In this document: positions 1 to 8,533 of the stretch, one piece after another
Layout: each line of letters begins with the position of its first letter
Position numbering within the stretch: position 1 is the stretch's first letter
DNA from: an uncultured beta proteobacterium
Lineage (GTDB): Bacteria; Pseudomonadota; Gammaproteobacteria; Burkholderiales; Burkholderiaceae
DNA: 24,761 bases
Direction of reading: 5' to 3'
Assembly (NCBI GenBank): GCA_903845455.1
Contig: CAIMXN010000194.1
Span: forward strand, 1-24,761
Program-made: the position numbers and the translations under genes
Notes under the pieces: model-generated
The model's database searches: none
What the model was told of the DNA's origin: nothing
Seen by the model: only the letters and a program-made list of their open reading frames with translations

Positions 1-345
1 AAAACCATTCATGCCATATTGATCAATAAAGGCTTGAACATCAGATTCCTCTGGAAAAGCTTTGGCAATTGCAATGCCATAGCGGCCTTCAGTTGCTTTA
101 GTCATGTCGACTGTCTCTTGATGCAGGCGACCGGTTGCCAGCGTGAATAACGCAATCTTTGCTTTGGACTGTGCAATCGCATCGGTGATCACCATGTCTT
201 CAGCGGCTAGGCTGGTAGCAAAACGCACATCTGAGAACTTTTCAGCAATGCTCAGTAATCTTTGTTTGAGGGTGGCAGTTTTCTCGGCTAGTTCAGCGAC
301 GGTAAGGGTGCTGGCTGGGATTGACCAAAATTCAGGAGTGATCAT
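1..345 (-). CDS. cysH: Phosphoadenylyl/adenylyl-sulfate reductase, N-terminal part (runs off window)
   Basis: Reduces PAPS or APS to sulfite with thioredoxin in assimilatory sulfate reduction (cytoplasm). Only the first 115 codons are present; reading continues past base 1 with no stop. The translation starts MITPEFWSIPAS and contains the family-typical stretches RFATSLAAEDMVITDAI and LFTLATGRLHQET, which belong to the nucleotide-binding (PAPS reductase) fold. The start ATG (345-343) overlaps the TGA of the upstream TauE-like gene (344-342), so the two genes are probably translationally coupled. The C-terminal catalytic Cys and the CC pairs that would separate APS from PAPS specificity lie outside the window, so substrate choice cannot be judged. 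Confidence 0.9.
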   Translation of the reverse strand, partial: MITPEFWSIPASTLTVAELAEKTATLKQRLLSIAEKFSDVRFATSLAAEDMVITDAIAQSKAKIALFTLATGRLHQETVDMTKATEGRYGIAIAKAFPEESDVQAFIDQYGMNGF

Positions 346-1136
346 GAGAAAACGAGTTTCATTCCGACTAAAAATAAAGTTGCCGCAAGTGTACTTCTCG
401 TTGCTCGCTCGGATAGCGTGCTGGACAACTTAGCTCCGAGCCAGATTGCAGGAACAGATCCAAGCAAGAGCCCAAATAGTAAGTCAAAGTGGACGTTACC
501 CAACCACCAGTGACCCAAGCCAGCTAAGGCAGTGAGGGGAACTGCATAGGCGATATCTGTGCCCGCTACTTGTGCAGGCTTTAGATAAGGATAGAGGACT
601 AATATCAATGTTGCGCCAATGGCACCTGCACCAATGGAGGAAACTGTTACCAAAACTCCGATGACAGCGCCTACTGAGATGGTCGCTATTTTTAGATTCG
701 ATCCGCTTGGTAAAAAATTGGGATTATCTTGCACCCACTTCAAAATCTTGGCTATAAACAAAAGCGATCCAGCTGTGAGAAGAACTGAAATTCCGATTGA
801 AATGCTAATGAGGTGATTGAAGTTTTTTGAAACAGGTCCGACGTATTTAAGGGCTAGGATAGAAAGAACAGCGGTGCTTAGGCTGCCTATACATAAAAGC
901 TGAACAATATCCCATCGAACATTCCCATGTAGCCTATGTGCAGCAGTGCCAAATCCTTTAGTGATCGCTGCAAATGCTAAGTCGGTCCCAACTGCAGTAG
1001 TGGGGGCCACTCCAAAAATGATCGTCAACAAAGGCGTCATTAAGGAGCCGCCACCAACACCAGTCATTCCAACCAAGAGACCAACAAGTGCACCAGAGAT
1101 AATGAATTGAGAAGAGTCTAGAAAAAATTGGATCAT
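342..1136 (-). CDS. Sulfite exporter TauE/SafE family membrane protein
   Basis: Integral inner-membrane protein of 264 aa. It shows the two-fold internal repeat of the TauE/SafE family: a glycine-rich start GMTGVGGGSLMTPLL (about residues 23-37) and two GTD-type motifs, GTDLAFAA (50-57) and GTDIAYAVP (192-200). Hydrophobic segments cover most of the chain, giving roughly seven or eight membrane spans. Family members move sulfite, organosulfonates or related anions. The 4-bp overlap with cysH suggests a role in sulfur anion traffic, perhaps export of excess sulfite; this is inference from context. The start ATG at 1136 is 18 nt downstream of the stop of the small ORF at 1155-1319, consistent with one transcript. 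Confidence 0.88.
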   Translation of the reverse strand: MIQFFLDSSQFIISGALVGLLVGMTGVGGGSLMTPLLTIIFGVAPTTAVGTDLAFAAITKGFGTAAHRLHGNVRWDIVQLLCIGSLSTAVLSILALKYVGPVSKNFNHLISISIGISVLLTAGSLLFIAKILKWVQDNPNFLPSGSNLKIATISVGAVIGVLVTVSSIGAGAIGATLILVLYPYLKPAQVAGTDIAYAVPLTALAGLGHWWLGNVHFDLLFGLLLGSVPAIWLGAKLSSTLSERATRSTLAATLFLVGMKLVFS

Positions 1137-1154
1137 TTTGAGTGTTTCTCCTGC

Positions 1155-1319
1155 TTATGCGAATGACTGTTCAAACTCTTCGAGCTTGATGGCATTCATC
1201 AGAAACAGGATTTGACGCTGAAAGCTCTTGCGCTCATCAACCTTATCGTGCGGCAGGCGGTCATGCTCACGTAGCAAGCTGGTAATAACAGGGTTGTAAT
1301 GCTCTCTGACTGGGGACAC
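1155..1319 (-). CDS. Small hypothetical protein, GTG start, 54 aa
   Basis: An uninterrupted 54-codon frame begins at GTG (1319-1317) and ends at TAA (1157-1155). A TAA lies in frame just upstream, and there is no ATG to use. A good ribosome binding site AAGGA sits 6 nt before the GTG. The product begins MSPVREHYNPVITSLL and ends with a helical, acidic stretch (AIKLEEFEQSFA); it is charged and soluble-looking, with no membrane segment. I do not recognise the family. It is the first gene of a probable transcript with the TauE-like gene and cysH. Its Shine-Dalgarno lies in one arm of a hairpin (see 1327-1363). Confidence 0.55.
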   Translation of the reverse strand: MSPVREHYNPVITSLLREHDRLPHDKVDERKSFQRQILFLMNAIKLEEFEQSFA

Positions 1320-1326
1320 TTCGATT

Positions 1327-1363
1327 CCTTGGTAAATATCTCGTTAGAGACAATGTACCAAGG
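1327..1363 (-). promoter_or_regulatory. Leader hairpin covering the ribosome binding site of the 54-aa ORF
   Basis: CCTTGGTA (1327-1334) and TACCAAGG (1356-1363) are perfect 8-bp inverted repeats. Inside them TCTC/GAGA pairs around a four-base loop. In the minus-strand transcript the 3' arm supplies AAGG of the AAGGA Shine-Dalgarno for the GTG at 1319, so folding would hide it. A second inverted repeat, AAGTAAT/ATTACTT (1379-1385, 1402-1408), lies further upstream in an AT-rich stretch that probably holds the promoter or a regulator site. Function is inferred from geometry only. Confidence 0.4.
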
Positions 1364-1428
1364 GGTTTATATATCCACAAGTAATATATAGCGATACCTA
1401 AATTACTTTTAGATATATAGAGGCATTT

Positions 1429-2205
1429 TTATTTTTCTACGAAAGCGCGTTCGTAGACATAGTCACCTAATTGACCAAGACTTGGGGAAACCTTAAAGCC
1501 TTTGGCATCCAACATCTCAGAAGTTTCTTTAAGCATCGATGGGCTGCCACAGATCATGGCGCGATCAACTGCTGGATCCAAAGGAGGCAGACCGATATCT
1601 TTAAACAATTGACCAGATTCAATCGCCGTGGTTAAGCGACCAGTATGTTTAAACGCTTCACGAGTGACTGTTGGATAGTAGATTAATTTTTCACGAATGG
1701 TTTCACCTAAGAATTCATCCTGAATAAGTTGATTTTTAAGGTAATCAGCATAAGCAAGCTCGCTCACTAAGCGGACACCATGAATGAGAATGACCTTTTC
1801 AAATTTATCATATGTCTCAGGGTCGCGAATAATGCTCATAAATGGCGCTAGGCCTGTACCAGTACTAAACAAGTACAAATGTTTGCCTGGATTTAAGTCA
1901 TCGATTACCAATGTACCAACCGACTTTTCGCTCACCAAGATGGGGTCGCCAACTTGGATTTTTTGTAAGCGTGAGGTGAGTGGACCGTTTTGAACTTTGA
2001 TGCTTAAAAATTCTAGGTGCTCTTCGTAGTTTGGGCTAGCAACGCTATAAGCTCTCACGAGAGGCTTGCCTTCAAGTTCTAGACCAATCATCAAGAAATG
2101 ACCACTACGAAAGCGTAAGCCTTTATTTCTGGTGGTCGTAAAGCTAAATAGGGTGTCGTTCCAGTGGTGAACAGTGAGAACAGTTTCAGTCTGATATGCG
2201 GCCAT
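1429..2205 (-). CDS. fpr: Ferredoxin--NADP(+) reductase
   Basis: FAD-dependent oxidoreductase of 258 aa that passes electrons between NADPH and ferredoxin or flavodoxin. The FAD-binding signature RAYSVAS is at 51-57 and the NADP-binding STGTGLAPF at 114-122. A second nucleotide-contact stretch ICGSPSM lies near 218-224, and the short C-terminal tail ends YVYERAFVEK, typical of bacterial Fpr-type enzymes. Length matches the family (about 250-260 aa). It lies upstream of and codirectional with the sulfur genes, separated by about 110 bp of AT-rich sequence, so its link to sulfite reduction is plausible but not shown. It is divergent from dsbB across 131 bp. Confidence 0.92.
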   Translation of the reverse strand: MAAYQTETVLTVHHWNDTLFSFTTTRNKGLRFRSGHFLMIGLELEGKPLVRAYSVASPNYEEHLEFLSIKVQNGPLTSRLQKIQVGDPILVSEKSVGTLVIDDLNPGKHLYLFSTGTGLAPFMSIIRDPETYDKFEKVILIHGVRLVSELAYADYLKNQLIQDEFLGETIREKLIYYPTVTREAFKHTGRLTTAIESGQLFKDIGLPPLDPAVDRAMICGSPSMLKETSEMLDAKGFKVSPSLGQLGDYVYERAFVEK

Positions 2206-2336
2206 AAATACGGATTCGTTAGAAGATGCAAAACGACAATTATCCCATTCTTGAGGGGGTAAATTGCTCGGAATCCTTCAAAAAATAGGACTCACTAGTG
2301 ATATAGGTCAGACTTTTGGTAATAAAGGGGTAATTT

Positions 2337-2852
2337 ATGTGGTGTTCCTTGCCCTTTAGCTATCATCTCTATATGAAAAAAAGCCATTACCTATATCTCT
2401 CTTTCATTAGCCTGGGCCTGGTTGCTTTCGCAGTCATCCTCCAGCAAGTGGGCTATCAGGGTGTAAGTTTTCTACCTTGCCCCTTATGCATTTTACAAAG
2501 AGTGGGTTATTTAGCCATAGCGGTCGCCTGCGTTATGGCCGCCAGCTTTGATCCTCTCAGAAAGCTATTTCATGGTTTGGCAATCTTGGCTGCTGGCTAT
2601 GGAGTAGCAGTCGCAGGGCACCATGTGTGGCTCTTATTTCACCCTGAATCTTCTTGTGGAATAGATCCCCTGGAGCTTTGGATTAATCAATTTCAGGTGG
2701 TAAAGGGCTTGCCTTGGCTATTTAGGGCGGACGGTCTTTGCTCTGCCCAATTGCCCGCTATTCTGGGTCTTCAAGTGCCGGAGTGGTCTTTATTGTGGTT
2801 TAGCGTTCTTCTAATTGTGCTGGTAGCCACATTCTTTAAAAAGCCCCGTTAG
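2337..2852 (+). CDS. dsbB: Disulfide bond formation protein B
   Basis: Inner-membrane quinone reductase that reoxidises DsbA. The 171-aa chain has four hydrophobic spans and the two expected periplasmic cysteine pairs: Cys48-Pro-Leu-Cys51 (followed by ILQR, the quinone-site arginine region) and Cys107/Cys135. The start at 2337 is supported by AAGGGG six bases upstream. A second ATG at 2373 (MKKSHYLYL) has no ribosome binding site but gives an N-terminus closer to many homologues, so the first 12 residues are uncertain. Confidence 0.93.
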   Translation: MWCSLPFSYHLYMKKSHYLYLSFISLGLVAFAVILQQVGYQGVSFLPCPLCILQRVGYLAIAVACVMAASFDPLRKLFHGLAILAAGYGVAVAGHHVWLLFHPESSCGIDPLELWINQFQVVKGLPWLFRADGLCSAQLPAILGLQVPEWSLLWFSVLLIVLVATFFKKPR

Positions 2853-2952
2853 AACTTAAAGTATTGACCTTATGACGAGAACTTCTTTGGTTAAATGAAG
2901 ACATTCCCATAAGATCTATTAATTATTCTTTTCTTTGATTTAAGGAAGCTAC

Positions 2953-3939
2953 ATGACTTACTTTATCGATAACTCACAAACGATTGGTCACACACCTTTA
3001 GTCCGATTAAACCGCGTTACGGATGGCGCTAAGGCAACTGTGCTGGCGAAGATTGAAGGACGCAACCCTGCTTACTCAGTGAAGTGTCGAATTGGTGTAG
3101 CAATGATTAATGACGCGCAAGAAAAAGGTTTGCTGGGACCCGGCAAAGAGTTGGTAGAGCCGACTAGCGGCAATACAGGGATTGCTTTAGCGTTCGTAGC
3201 TGCAGCGCGTGGCATCCCTTTGACTCTAACCATGCCAGAGACGATGAGTTTAGAGCGTCGTAAGTTATTAACTGCTTTGGGTGCGAAGATTGTTTTGACC
3301 GAAGGTCCTAAGGGTATGAATGGCGCCATTACCAAAGCAAAAGAGATTGCGGAGTCTGACCCCGGTAAATATGTTTTGCTACAGCAGTTTAGCAATCCAT
3401 CCAATCCAGCGATTCATGAAAAGACTACCGGCCCAGAAATCTGGGATGACACCGAAGGCAAGATTGATGTATTTGTGGCTGGTGTAGGTACCGGAGGTAC
3501 GATCACTGGCGTTGGACGTTACATTAAAAACACCAAGAAGAAAGCCATTGAAGTCGTTGCAGTAGAGCCAACAGCTAGCCCAGTGATTACTCAAAAATTG
3601 AATGGTGAAGAAATCAAGCCAGCCCCACACAAAATTCAGGGGATTGGTGCAGGCTTTGTGCCTGAGAACTTAGATTTATCAGTAGTTGATAAGGTTGAAC
3701 AAGTTACCAATGAAGAGGCAATTGAGTTTGCCCGTCGCATTGCCAAAGAAGAAGGTATCTTGGTTGGCATCTCCTGTGGTGCTGCAGCTGCCGTGGCGGT
3801 GCGTCTTGCTAAGAGGCCTGAGTATGCAGGTAAGACCATCGTGGTTGTTTTACCTGATACAGCAGAGCGTTATCTGAGCTCAGCCTTATTTGAAGGTGTG
3901 TTTGATGAGAAGGGTTTGCCTACCCAAGTGGCTGCCTAA
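2953..3939 (+). CDS. cysK: Cysteine synthase (O-acetylserine sulfhydrylase)
   Basis: PLP enzyme making cysteine from O-acetylserine and sulfide; 328 aa, close to the usual CysK length. The PLP lysine is K44 in SVKCRIG. The substrate loop TSGNTG is at 71-76, the phosphate-binding GTGGT at 179-183, and the serine that contacts the pyridine nitrogen lies in ISCGAAAA near 273. A strong AAGGAAG ribosome binding site precedes the ATG. It is the last step of the pathway served by cysH at the left edge. The gene converges on lysS across 88 bp with no convincing terminator. Confidence 0.93.
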   Translation: MTYFIDNSQTIGHTPLVRLNRVTDGAKATVLAKIEGRNPAYSVKCRIGVAMINDAQEKGLLGPGKELVEPTSGNTGIALAFVAAARGIPLTLTMPETMSLERRKLLTALGAKIVLTEGPKGMNGAITKAKEIAESDPGKYVLLQQFSNPSNPAIHEKTTGPEIWDDTEGKIDVFVAGVGTGGTITGVGRYIKNTKKKAIEVVAVEPTASPVITQKLNGEEIKPAPHKIQGIGAGFVPENLDLSVVDKVEQVTNEEAIEFARRIAKEEGILVGISCGAAAAVAVRLAKRPEYAGKTIVVVLPDTAERYLSSALFEGVFDEKGLPTQVAA

Positions 3940-4027
3940 GCAAACTGTCCAACTACTGGGGGTCAGTTCACTAGGGTGGCTTTTGTTTTATCTCCAAACT
4001 TTCATTTGAAAATCTATTGGGTAGAGC

Positions 4028-5584
4028 TTACTCTTCTTCGCGACGCAGGTGAGGAAAGAGAATCACGTCACGAATATTCGGCACATCGGTGAGCAGCATC
4101 ACTAAGCGGTCAATACCAATACCACAGCCACCGGTTGGAGGCATGCCGTATTCAAGCGCGCGGATGAAGTCATGGTCAAAGTACATTGCCTCTTCGTCAC
4201 CAGCTTCTTTTTGCTCTACTTGTTTACGGAAGCGATTAGCTTGATCTTCAGCATCATTTAACTCTGAGAAGCCGTTCGCAATCTCTCGACCAGTGATGAA
4301 GAGTTCAAAACGCTCAGTAATACCTGGGCGTGTGTCTGACTCGCGGGCTAATGGGCTTACTTCAATTGGGTAATCGATGATGTAAGTTGGCTCCCAAAGA
4401 TGCTCTTCGGCAACTAATTCAAACAAGGCCAATTGCAACGCGCCAATGCCAGCATTCTTCAGGGTTGGACTATCTGGGTTCTCGCCACCTTTTTTCAATT
4501 CAGAACGAACGAAATCAGCATCTGATAGTTGAGCTGGTTCATAAGTCTTATTAGATTGTGGTCCGTACTTCAGAATGGCTTCAGTAATTGTTAAGCGGTG
4601 AAATGGCTTGCTGAGATCTAGCTCACGACCTTGATGAGTTAATACTGCAGTGCCTTGCGAATCCATCGCTGCTGCGCGGATCATGTTCTCAGTAAAGTCC
4701 ATCAACCAGTTGTAATCTGTATAGGCCGCATAGAACTCCATCATGGTGAACTCTGGATTGTGACGTGGGCTTACACCTTCATTGCGGAAGTTGCGGTTAA
4801 TCTCAAACACACGCTCAAAGCCACCAACCACTAAACGCTTGAGGTAAAGCTCTGGGGCGATACGCAAGAACATCTGCATATCTAAAGCGTTGTGATGGGT
4901 GATAAAAGGTTTGGCAGTGGCGCCACCTGGAATCGGGTGAAGCATTGGTGTTTCAACTTCCATGAAGTCGGCATCGAGCATATGGCGACGCAATGAAGCG
5001 ATGGCATTACTACGTGCTTTAAAGACATTGCGACTTTCTGGATTGACAATCAAATCCACATAACGCTGGCGATACTTGGTCTCCAAATCTGAGAGACCAT
5101 GAAACTTATCTGGCAGAGGGCGCAATGACTTACTCAGTAAACGCAAATTACTGCATTCAACTGAGAGCTCGCCTTTATTGGTCTTAAAAACATTACCTTC
5201 AGCGGAAATGAAGTCACCCATATCCCAGTGCTTAAATGCACTATGGATGTCGGCACCACTAATCTCATCACTGATATAGAACTGAATTTGTCCACTGCGA
5301 TCTTGAATGGTTGCAAAGCTCGCTTTACCCATGACACGCTTAAGCACCATACGACCGGCGACCTTGACATGGATCTTCTTAGCAGCCAATTCTTCTTTAG
5401 TGAAGCTGTCATAGTGAGTATGCAGATCCGCGGCTAAATGGGTGGGTACAAAGTCATTCGGAAAAGCAATGCCACCTTCGCGTAACTTAGCTAATTTTTC
5501 ACGACGCTCCGCAATAATGTGATTTTCATCAGCTACTTCAGTAGCTGGAGATGGCATAGTGCCTAAATTCGTTTTATCGTTCAT
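4028..5584 (-). CDS. lysS: Lysine--tRNA ligase, class II
   Basis: Charges tRNA-Lys; 518 aa. An N-terminal OB-fold anticodon-binding region (about 70-160, with VKVAGRMVLKRVMGKASFA) is followed by the class II core. Motif 2 is FRNEG (266-270) through EFTMMEFY, and motif 3 is GCGIGIDRLVMLL (486-498). The C-terminus RDVILFPHLRREE is typical of bacterial LysS. The start is MNDKTNLG with a weak ribosome binding site. It follows prfB by 47 bp on the same strand, reproducing the prfB-lysS pairing seen in many proteobacteria. Confidence 0.95.
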   Translation of the reverse strand: MNDKTNLGTMPSPATEVADENHIIAERREKLAKLREGGIAFPNDFVPTHLAADLHTHYDSFTKEELAAKKIHVKVAGRMVLKRVMGKASFATIQDRSGQIQFYISDEISGADIHSAFKHWDMGDFISAEGNVFKTNKGELSVECSNLRLLSKSLRPLPDKFHGLSDLETKYRQRYVDLIVNPESRNVFKARSNAIASLRRHMLDADFMEVETPMLHPIPGGATAKPFITHHNALDMQMFLRIAPELYLKRLVVGGFERVFEINRNFRNEGVSPRHNPEFTMMEFYAAYTDYNWLMDFTENMIRAAAMDSQGTAVLTHQGRELDLSKPFHRLTITEAILKYGPQSNKTYEPAQLSDADFVRSELKKGGENPDSPTLKNAGIGALQLALFELVAEEHLWEPTYIIDYPIEVSPLARESDTRPGITERFELFITGREIANGFSELNDAEDQANRFRKQVEQKEAGDEEAMYFDHDFIRALEYGMPPTGGCGIGIDRLVMLLTDVPNIRDVILFPHLRREEE

Positions 5585-5631
5585 ATCTTTAGTGTCTTAG
5601 CAGTAATGAAGGGGTTGTGAATTAACGCGGA

Positions 5632-6736
5632 TTAGACGCCTTGTTTCAGGCTAGCTTCAATAAAGGCATCAAGATCGCCGTCCAATACCTTCTGGGTATT
5701 AGAGATCTCAACGTTAGTACGTAAGTCTTTAATGCGGCTTTGATCTAAAACATAGGAGCGGATTTGATGACCCCAACCCACATCGGTTTTGCTGGCTTCC
5801 AGTTTATCCTGCTCAACTCGACGCTTTTGCATTTCATGCTCATATAAGCGGGATTTCAGCATCGTCATAGCCTCAGCGCGGTTGCGGTGTTGGCTGCGGT
5901 CGTTCTGGCACTGCACCACAATGCCGGTCGGAAGATGGGTCAAGCGCACCGCAGAGTCCGTTTTGTTAATATGCTGACCGCCAGCTCCTGAGGCACGATA
6001 GGTATCGGTGCGTATATCTGCAGGATTGATATCAATCTCTATCGAATCATCTATTTCTGGATAAACATAAATACTAGCGAAAGAAGTATGACGACCATTT
6101 GAGGAATCAAAAGGTGATTTGCGGACTAAGCGATGTACACCCGTTTCAGAGCGAAGATGTCCGTATGCATATTCCCCATCGACTTTGATGGTGGCACTCT
6201 TAATGCCGGCAACGTCGCCATCCGACTCTTCGAGGATTTCGGTTTTGTAACCTTTACGTTCGCAGTACTTCAGATATTGGCGATAGAGCATGCTCGCCCA
6301 GTCGCACGCTTCTGTACCACCCGCACCCGCCTGAATATCGATAAAACAGTTACAGGGATCCATTTCGTTATGAAACATACGGCGAAATTCAAGATCACCA
6401 ATAATCTTGCTATAGCTTGCGACATCATGTTCGATAGCGCCGATAGTTTCAAAATCACTTTCTTCTTTAGCCATGTCGAATAGTTCGAGGGCGCTTGTGA
6501 TATTGGTATTTAGATCAGTGAGAGTGGAAACAACACCATCGAGCAATTTTTTCTCTTTGCCAAGCGCTTGAGCCTTCTTTTGATCATCCCAGATAGCGGG
6601 ATCTTCAAGAATCGAGTTAACTTCAGTAAGGCGACGTGACTTTACTTCGAAGTCAAAGATACCCCCGAAGTGCTTGCTCACGAGTGAGCAGGTCGGATAA
6701 GGTATTCGAAATAGTATTGAGTTGTTCAGCTTCCAT
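5632..6736 (-). CDS. prfB: Peptide chain release factor 2 with programmed +1 frameshift
   Basis: Releases peptides at UGA and UAA. The first reading frame starts at ATG 6736 (MEAEQLNTIS) and runs 27 codons to GGG TAT CTT followed by an in-frame UGA (6655-6653). Skipping T6655 moves the ribosome into the frame of GAC TTC GAA, which continues 340 codons to the stop at 5632, for 367 aa in total. The slip site CTT TGA C is preceded by a GGGGG Shine-Dalgarno-like run, as in the classical RF2 autoregulatory site. The stop-recognition tripeptide SPF is at 207-209 and GGQ at 252-254. An uninterrupted frame extending to 6792 is an artefact of reading upstream in the second frame. Confidence 0.95.
6653..6666 (-). 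promoter_or_regulatory. prfB +1 frameshift site
   Basis: On the minus strand the sequence reads GGGGGTATCTTTGAC: an internal Shine-Dalgarno-like G-run three bases before CTT-TGA. Low RF2 slows termination at the UGA, and the ribosome slips from CTT to TTT, restoring the full-length frame. Apart from C in place of A before the G-run, it matches the E. coli site over this stretch as I remember it. Confidence 0.93.
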
Positions 6737-6754
6737 CCCCTAATTATAAGGGGG
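6737..6754 (-). promoter_or_regulatory. Perfect -10 box and short inverted repeat directly before prfB
   Basis: On the minus strand TATAAT (6748-6743) lies six bases before the prfB ATG, inside CCCC...GGGG arms (6754-6737) that could pair. The GGGG touching the ATG is too close to act as a normal ribosome binding site. A promoter here would start RNA at or near the ATG. The -35 match is poor (about 3 of 6), so this is a weak call; translation coupled to recJ, or an unusual start region, is the alternative. Confidence 0.3.
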
Positions 6755-6757
6755 TTA

Positions 6758-8533
6758 TTACTTCGGAGTCCTGAACTGCTGCACTCCTTCACTCTCGTCG
6801 TACGCCTCGATCATGAGTTGAACGCGCGCGCGTCCTTGGTAGCGATCGGTTACAAGCCGGTAGGCTAAATGAGCCTTTTCTGGCAGGGTCTGGGTGCGAT
6901 TAAACCAAACGCCGGTAAAGGGTTTGCTGGCAAGCGAGCCTTCGCCGAGAGGGCGTAATTGCAGGCGCAGATGTTTGTCTTTCATTAGGCTTTGTTGGGT
7001 GATCTCAAATTCGCCATAAAAGATGGGCTGCGGAAAGCCTTGCCCCCAAATTTCTTCAGCAAGGAGATCGCCTGTTTCTGGGGTGAATTCTGATAAGGCA
7101 AGAACGCCATCGTGAAGGTGGCGCCGTTCTAATAATTCGTCATTCAACAATTCACTGGTGACTTGTTGAAATAAGGCATCGAACTTTTCAAAATCTGCTT
7201 TGCGAATCGTGAGGCCAGCCGCCATCGCATGACCGCCAAACTTTAAGATGAGTCCAGGTTCGCGCTTGGAAACTAAATCCAAGGCATCTCGCAAATGAAA
7301 CCCTGTTAACGATCTCCCTGAGCCCCTGAGTTCTTCGCCAGTAGCGCCTTCAGCTGGAGCAAAGACAATGGCAGGGCGATTGAAACGTTCTTTGAGGCGA
7401 GAGGCAACAATGCCAACCACGCCTTGATGCCATTCTGGATTCCAAAGGCAAATGCTAGTGCGCTCAGCCATAGTCCCTGCCAATTGATCTTCGGCAAGAT
7501 GGGCTAGAGCCGCTTCTTGCATCCCAGTTTCAATCACACGACGTTCTCGGTTAATACGATCAAGCTCATGAGCAAGCTCCAGAGCCTGATCAGTGTTATC
7601 GCTCAGTAGCAAACGAATACCCAGTGTCATATCTGCGAGTCGACCGGCAGCATTGAGTCTTGGACCAATGGCAAAACCGAGATCAAATGTATTCGCACTT
7701 CGGGGATCACGTCCCGCTGCTTGAAATAAAGCCCCAATACCTGCTTGGCAGACACCCGCGCGAATGCGCTTCAGGCCATTGGAAACCAGAATACGATTAT
7801 TGCGATCAAGTTGAGCAACGTCAGCAACAGTACCCAGTGCCACTAGATCTAAGAGATTTTCAATCTTGGGTTGAGTCTCATTGGTAAATTTTCCACGATT
7901 GCGTAATTCAGCGCGTAGAGCAACTAAGAGATAAAACATCACGCCAACGCCCGCTAGCGCTTTACTAGGAAAGCCACACCCAGGTTGATTGGGATTCACA
8001 ATCGCGCTTGCTTTGGGAAGGTGATCGCCTGGTAGATGGTGATCAGTAACAATCACTTCCATACCCAGTTCGCGGGCGCGATCTACGCCTGCTTCGCTAG
8101 CAATGCCGTTATCAACGGTGATGAGGTATTTGGGTTTAGGATTTTGTTGAGCGGCCAATTCCACAACTTCTGGCGTCAGACCATAACCCATGGTGAAGCG
8201 ATTGGGAACTAAAAACTGAATAGGGGTTGCTAGTCCACCTAACATCTTCAGTCCACGAACCGCTACTGCACAGGCAGTTGCCCCATCACAGTCGTAGTCG
8301 GCTACCACTAGCATGGGTTCTTTTTTCTCCAGAATATCGGCTAATAACTGAGCAGTACTCAAGCAGTTTTTCAGCTCTGCTGGCGAGAGGAGTTTTTTAA
8401 GATCAAGCGATAACTCATCGGGTGATTGAACACCGCGCGCGGCAAAGAGCCTTGCTAGCAGTGGGTGCAGACCACTTTGTTCTAGCCAAGTAGTCGTTCT
8501 GTCAGAAAAAGGGCGTTGTGAAAATTGACTCAT
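6758..8533 (-). CDS. recJ: Single-stranded-DNA-specific 5'-3' exonuclease RecJ
   Basis: Degrades 5' single strands in RecF-type recombination, base excision and mismatch repair. The 591-aa protein has the DHH phosphoesterase core: VVADYDCDGATA with Asp79, Asp81 and Asp83, VTDHH at 163-166, and the later GGHAMAAGL motif of the DHHA1 region. An OB-like C-terminal segment follows. Length is normal for proteobacteria. It ends in tandem stops (TAATAA) 21 bases before the prfB start, and its ATG (8533) overlaps the TGA of the rpfE-like gene by 4 bp. The four minus-strand genes are probably one operon. Confidence 0.95.
   Translation of the reverse strand: MSQFSQRPFSDRTTTWLEQSGLHPLLARLFAARGVQSPDELSLDLKKLLSPAELKNCLSTAQLLADILEKKEPMLVVADYDCDGATACAVAVRGLKMLGGLATPIQFLVPNRFTMGYGLTPEVVELAAQQNPKPKYLITVDNGIASEAGVDRARELGMEVIVTDHHLPGDHLPKASAIVNPNQPGCGFPSKALAGVGVMFYLLVALRAELRNRGKFTNETQPKIENLLDLVALGTVADVAQLDRNNRILVSNGLKRIRAGVCQAGIGALFQAAGRDPRSANTFDLGFAIGPRLNAAGRLADMTLGIRLLLSDNTDQALELAHELDRINRERRVIETGMQEAALAHLAEDQLAGTMAERTSICLWNPEWHQGVVGIVASRLKERFNRPAIVFAPAEGATGEELRGSGRSLTGFHLRDALDLVSKREPGLILKFGGHAMAAGLTIRKADFEKFDALFQQVTSELLNDELLERRHLHDGVLALSEFTPETGDLLAEEIWGQGFPQPIFYGEFEITQQSLMKDKHLRLQLRPLGEGSLASKPFTGVWFNRTQTLPEKAHLAYRLVTDRYQGRARVQLMIEAYDESEGVQQFRTPK

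Noticed and set aside
143..433. 96-aa plus-strand frame
   Set aside because: Antisense to the cysH start and the TauE-like gene end, both of which have clear family motifs.
3940..4027. Terminator between cysK and lysS
   Set aside because: Only short imperfect pairings such as TTTCA/TGAAA are visible; no stem plus T-tract that I would defend.
6737..6792. N-terminal extension of prfB from 6792
   Set aside because: It reads the second prfB frame upstream through the recJ end; the true start is 6736 with a +1 shift.
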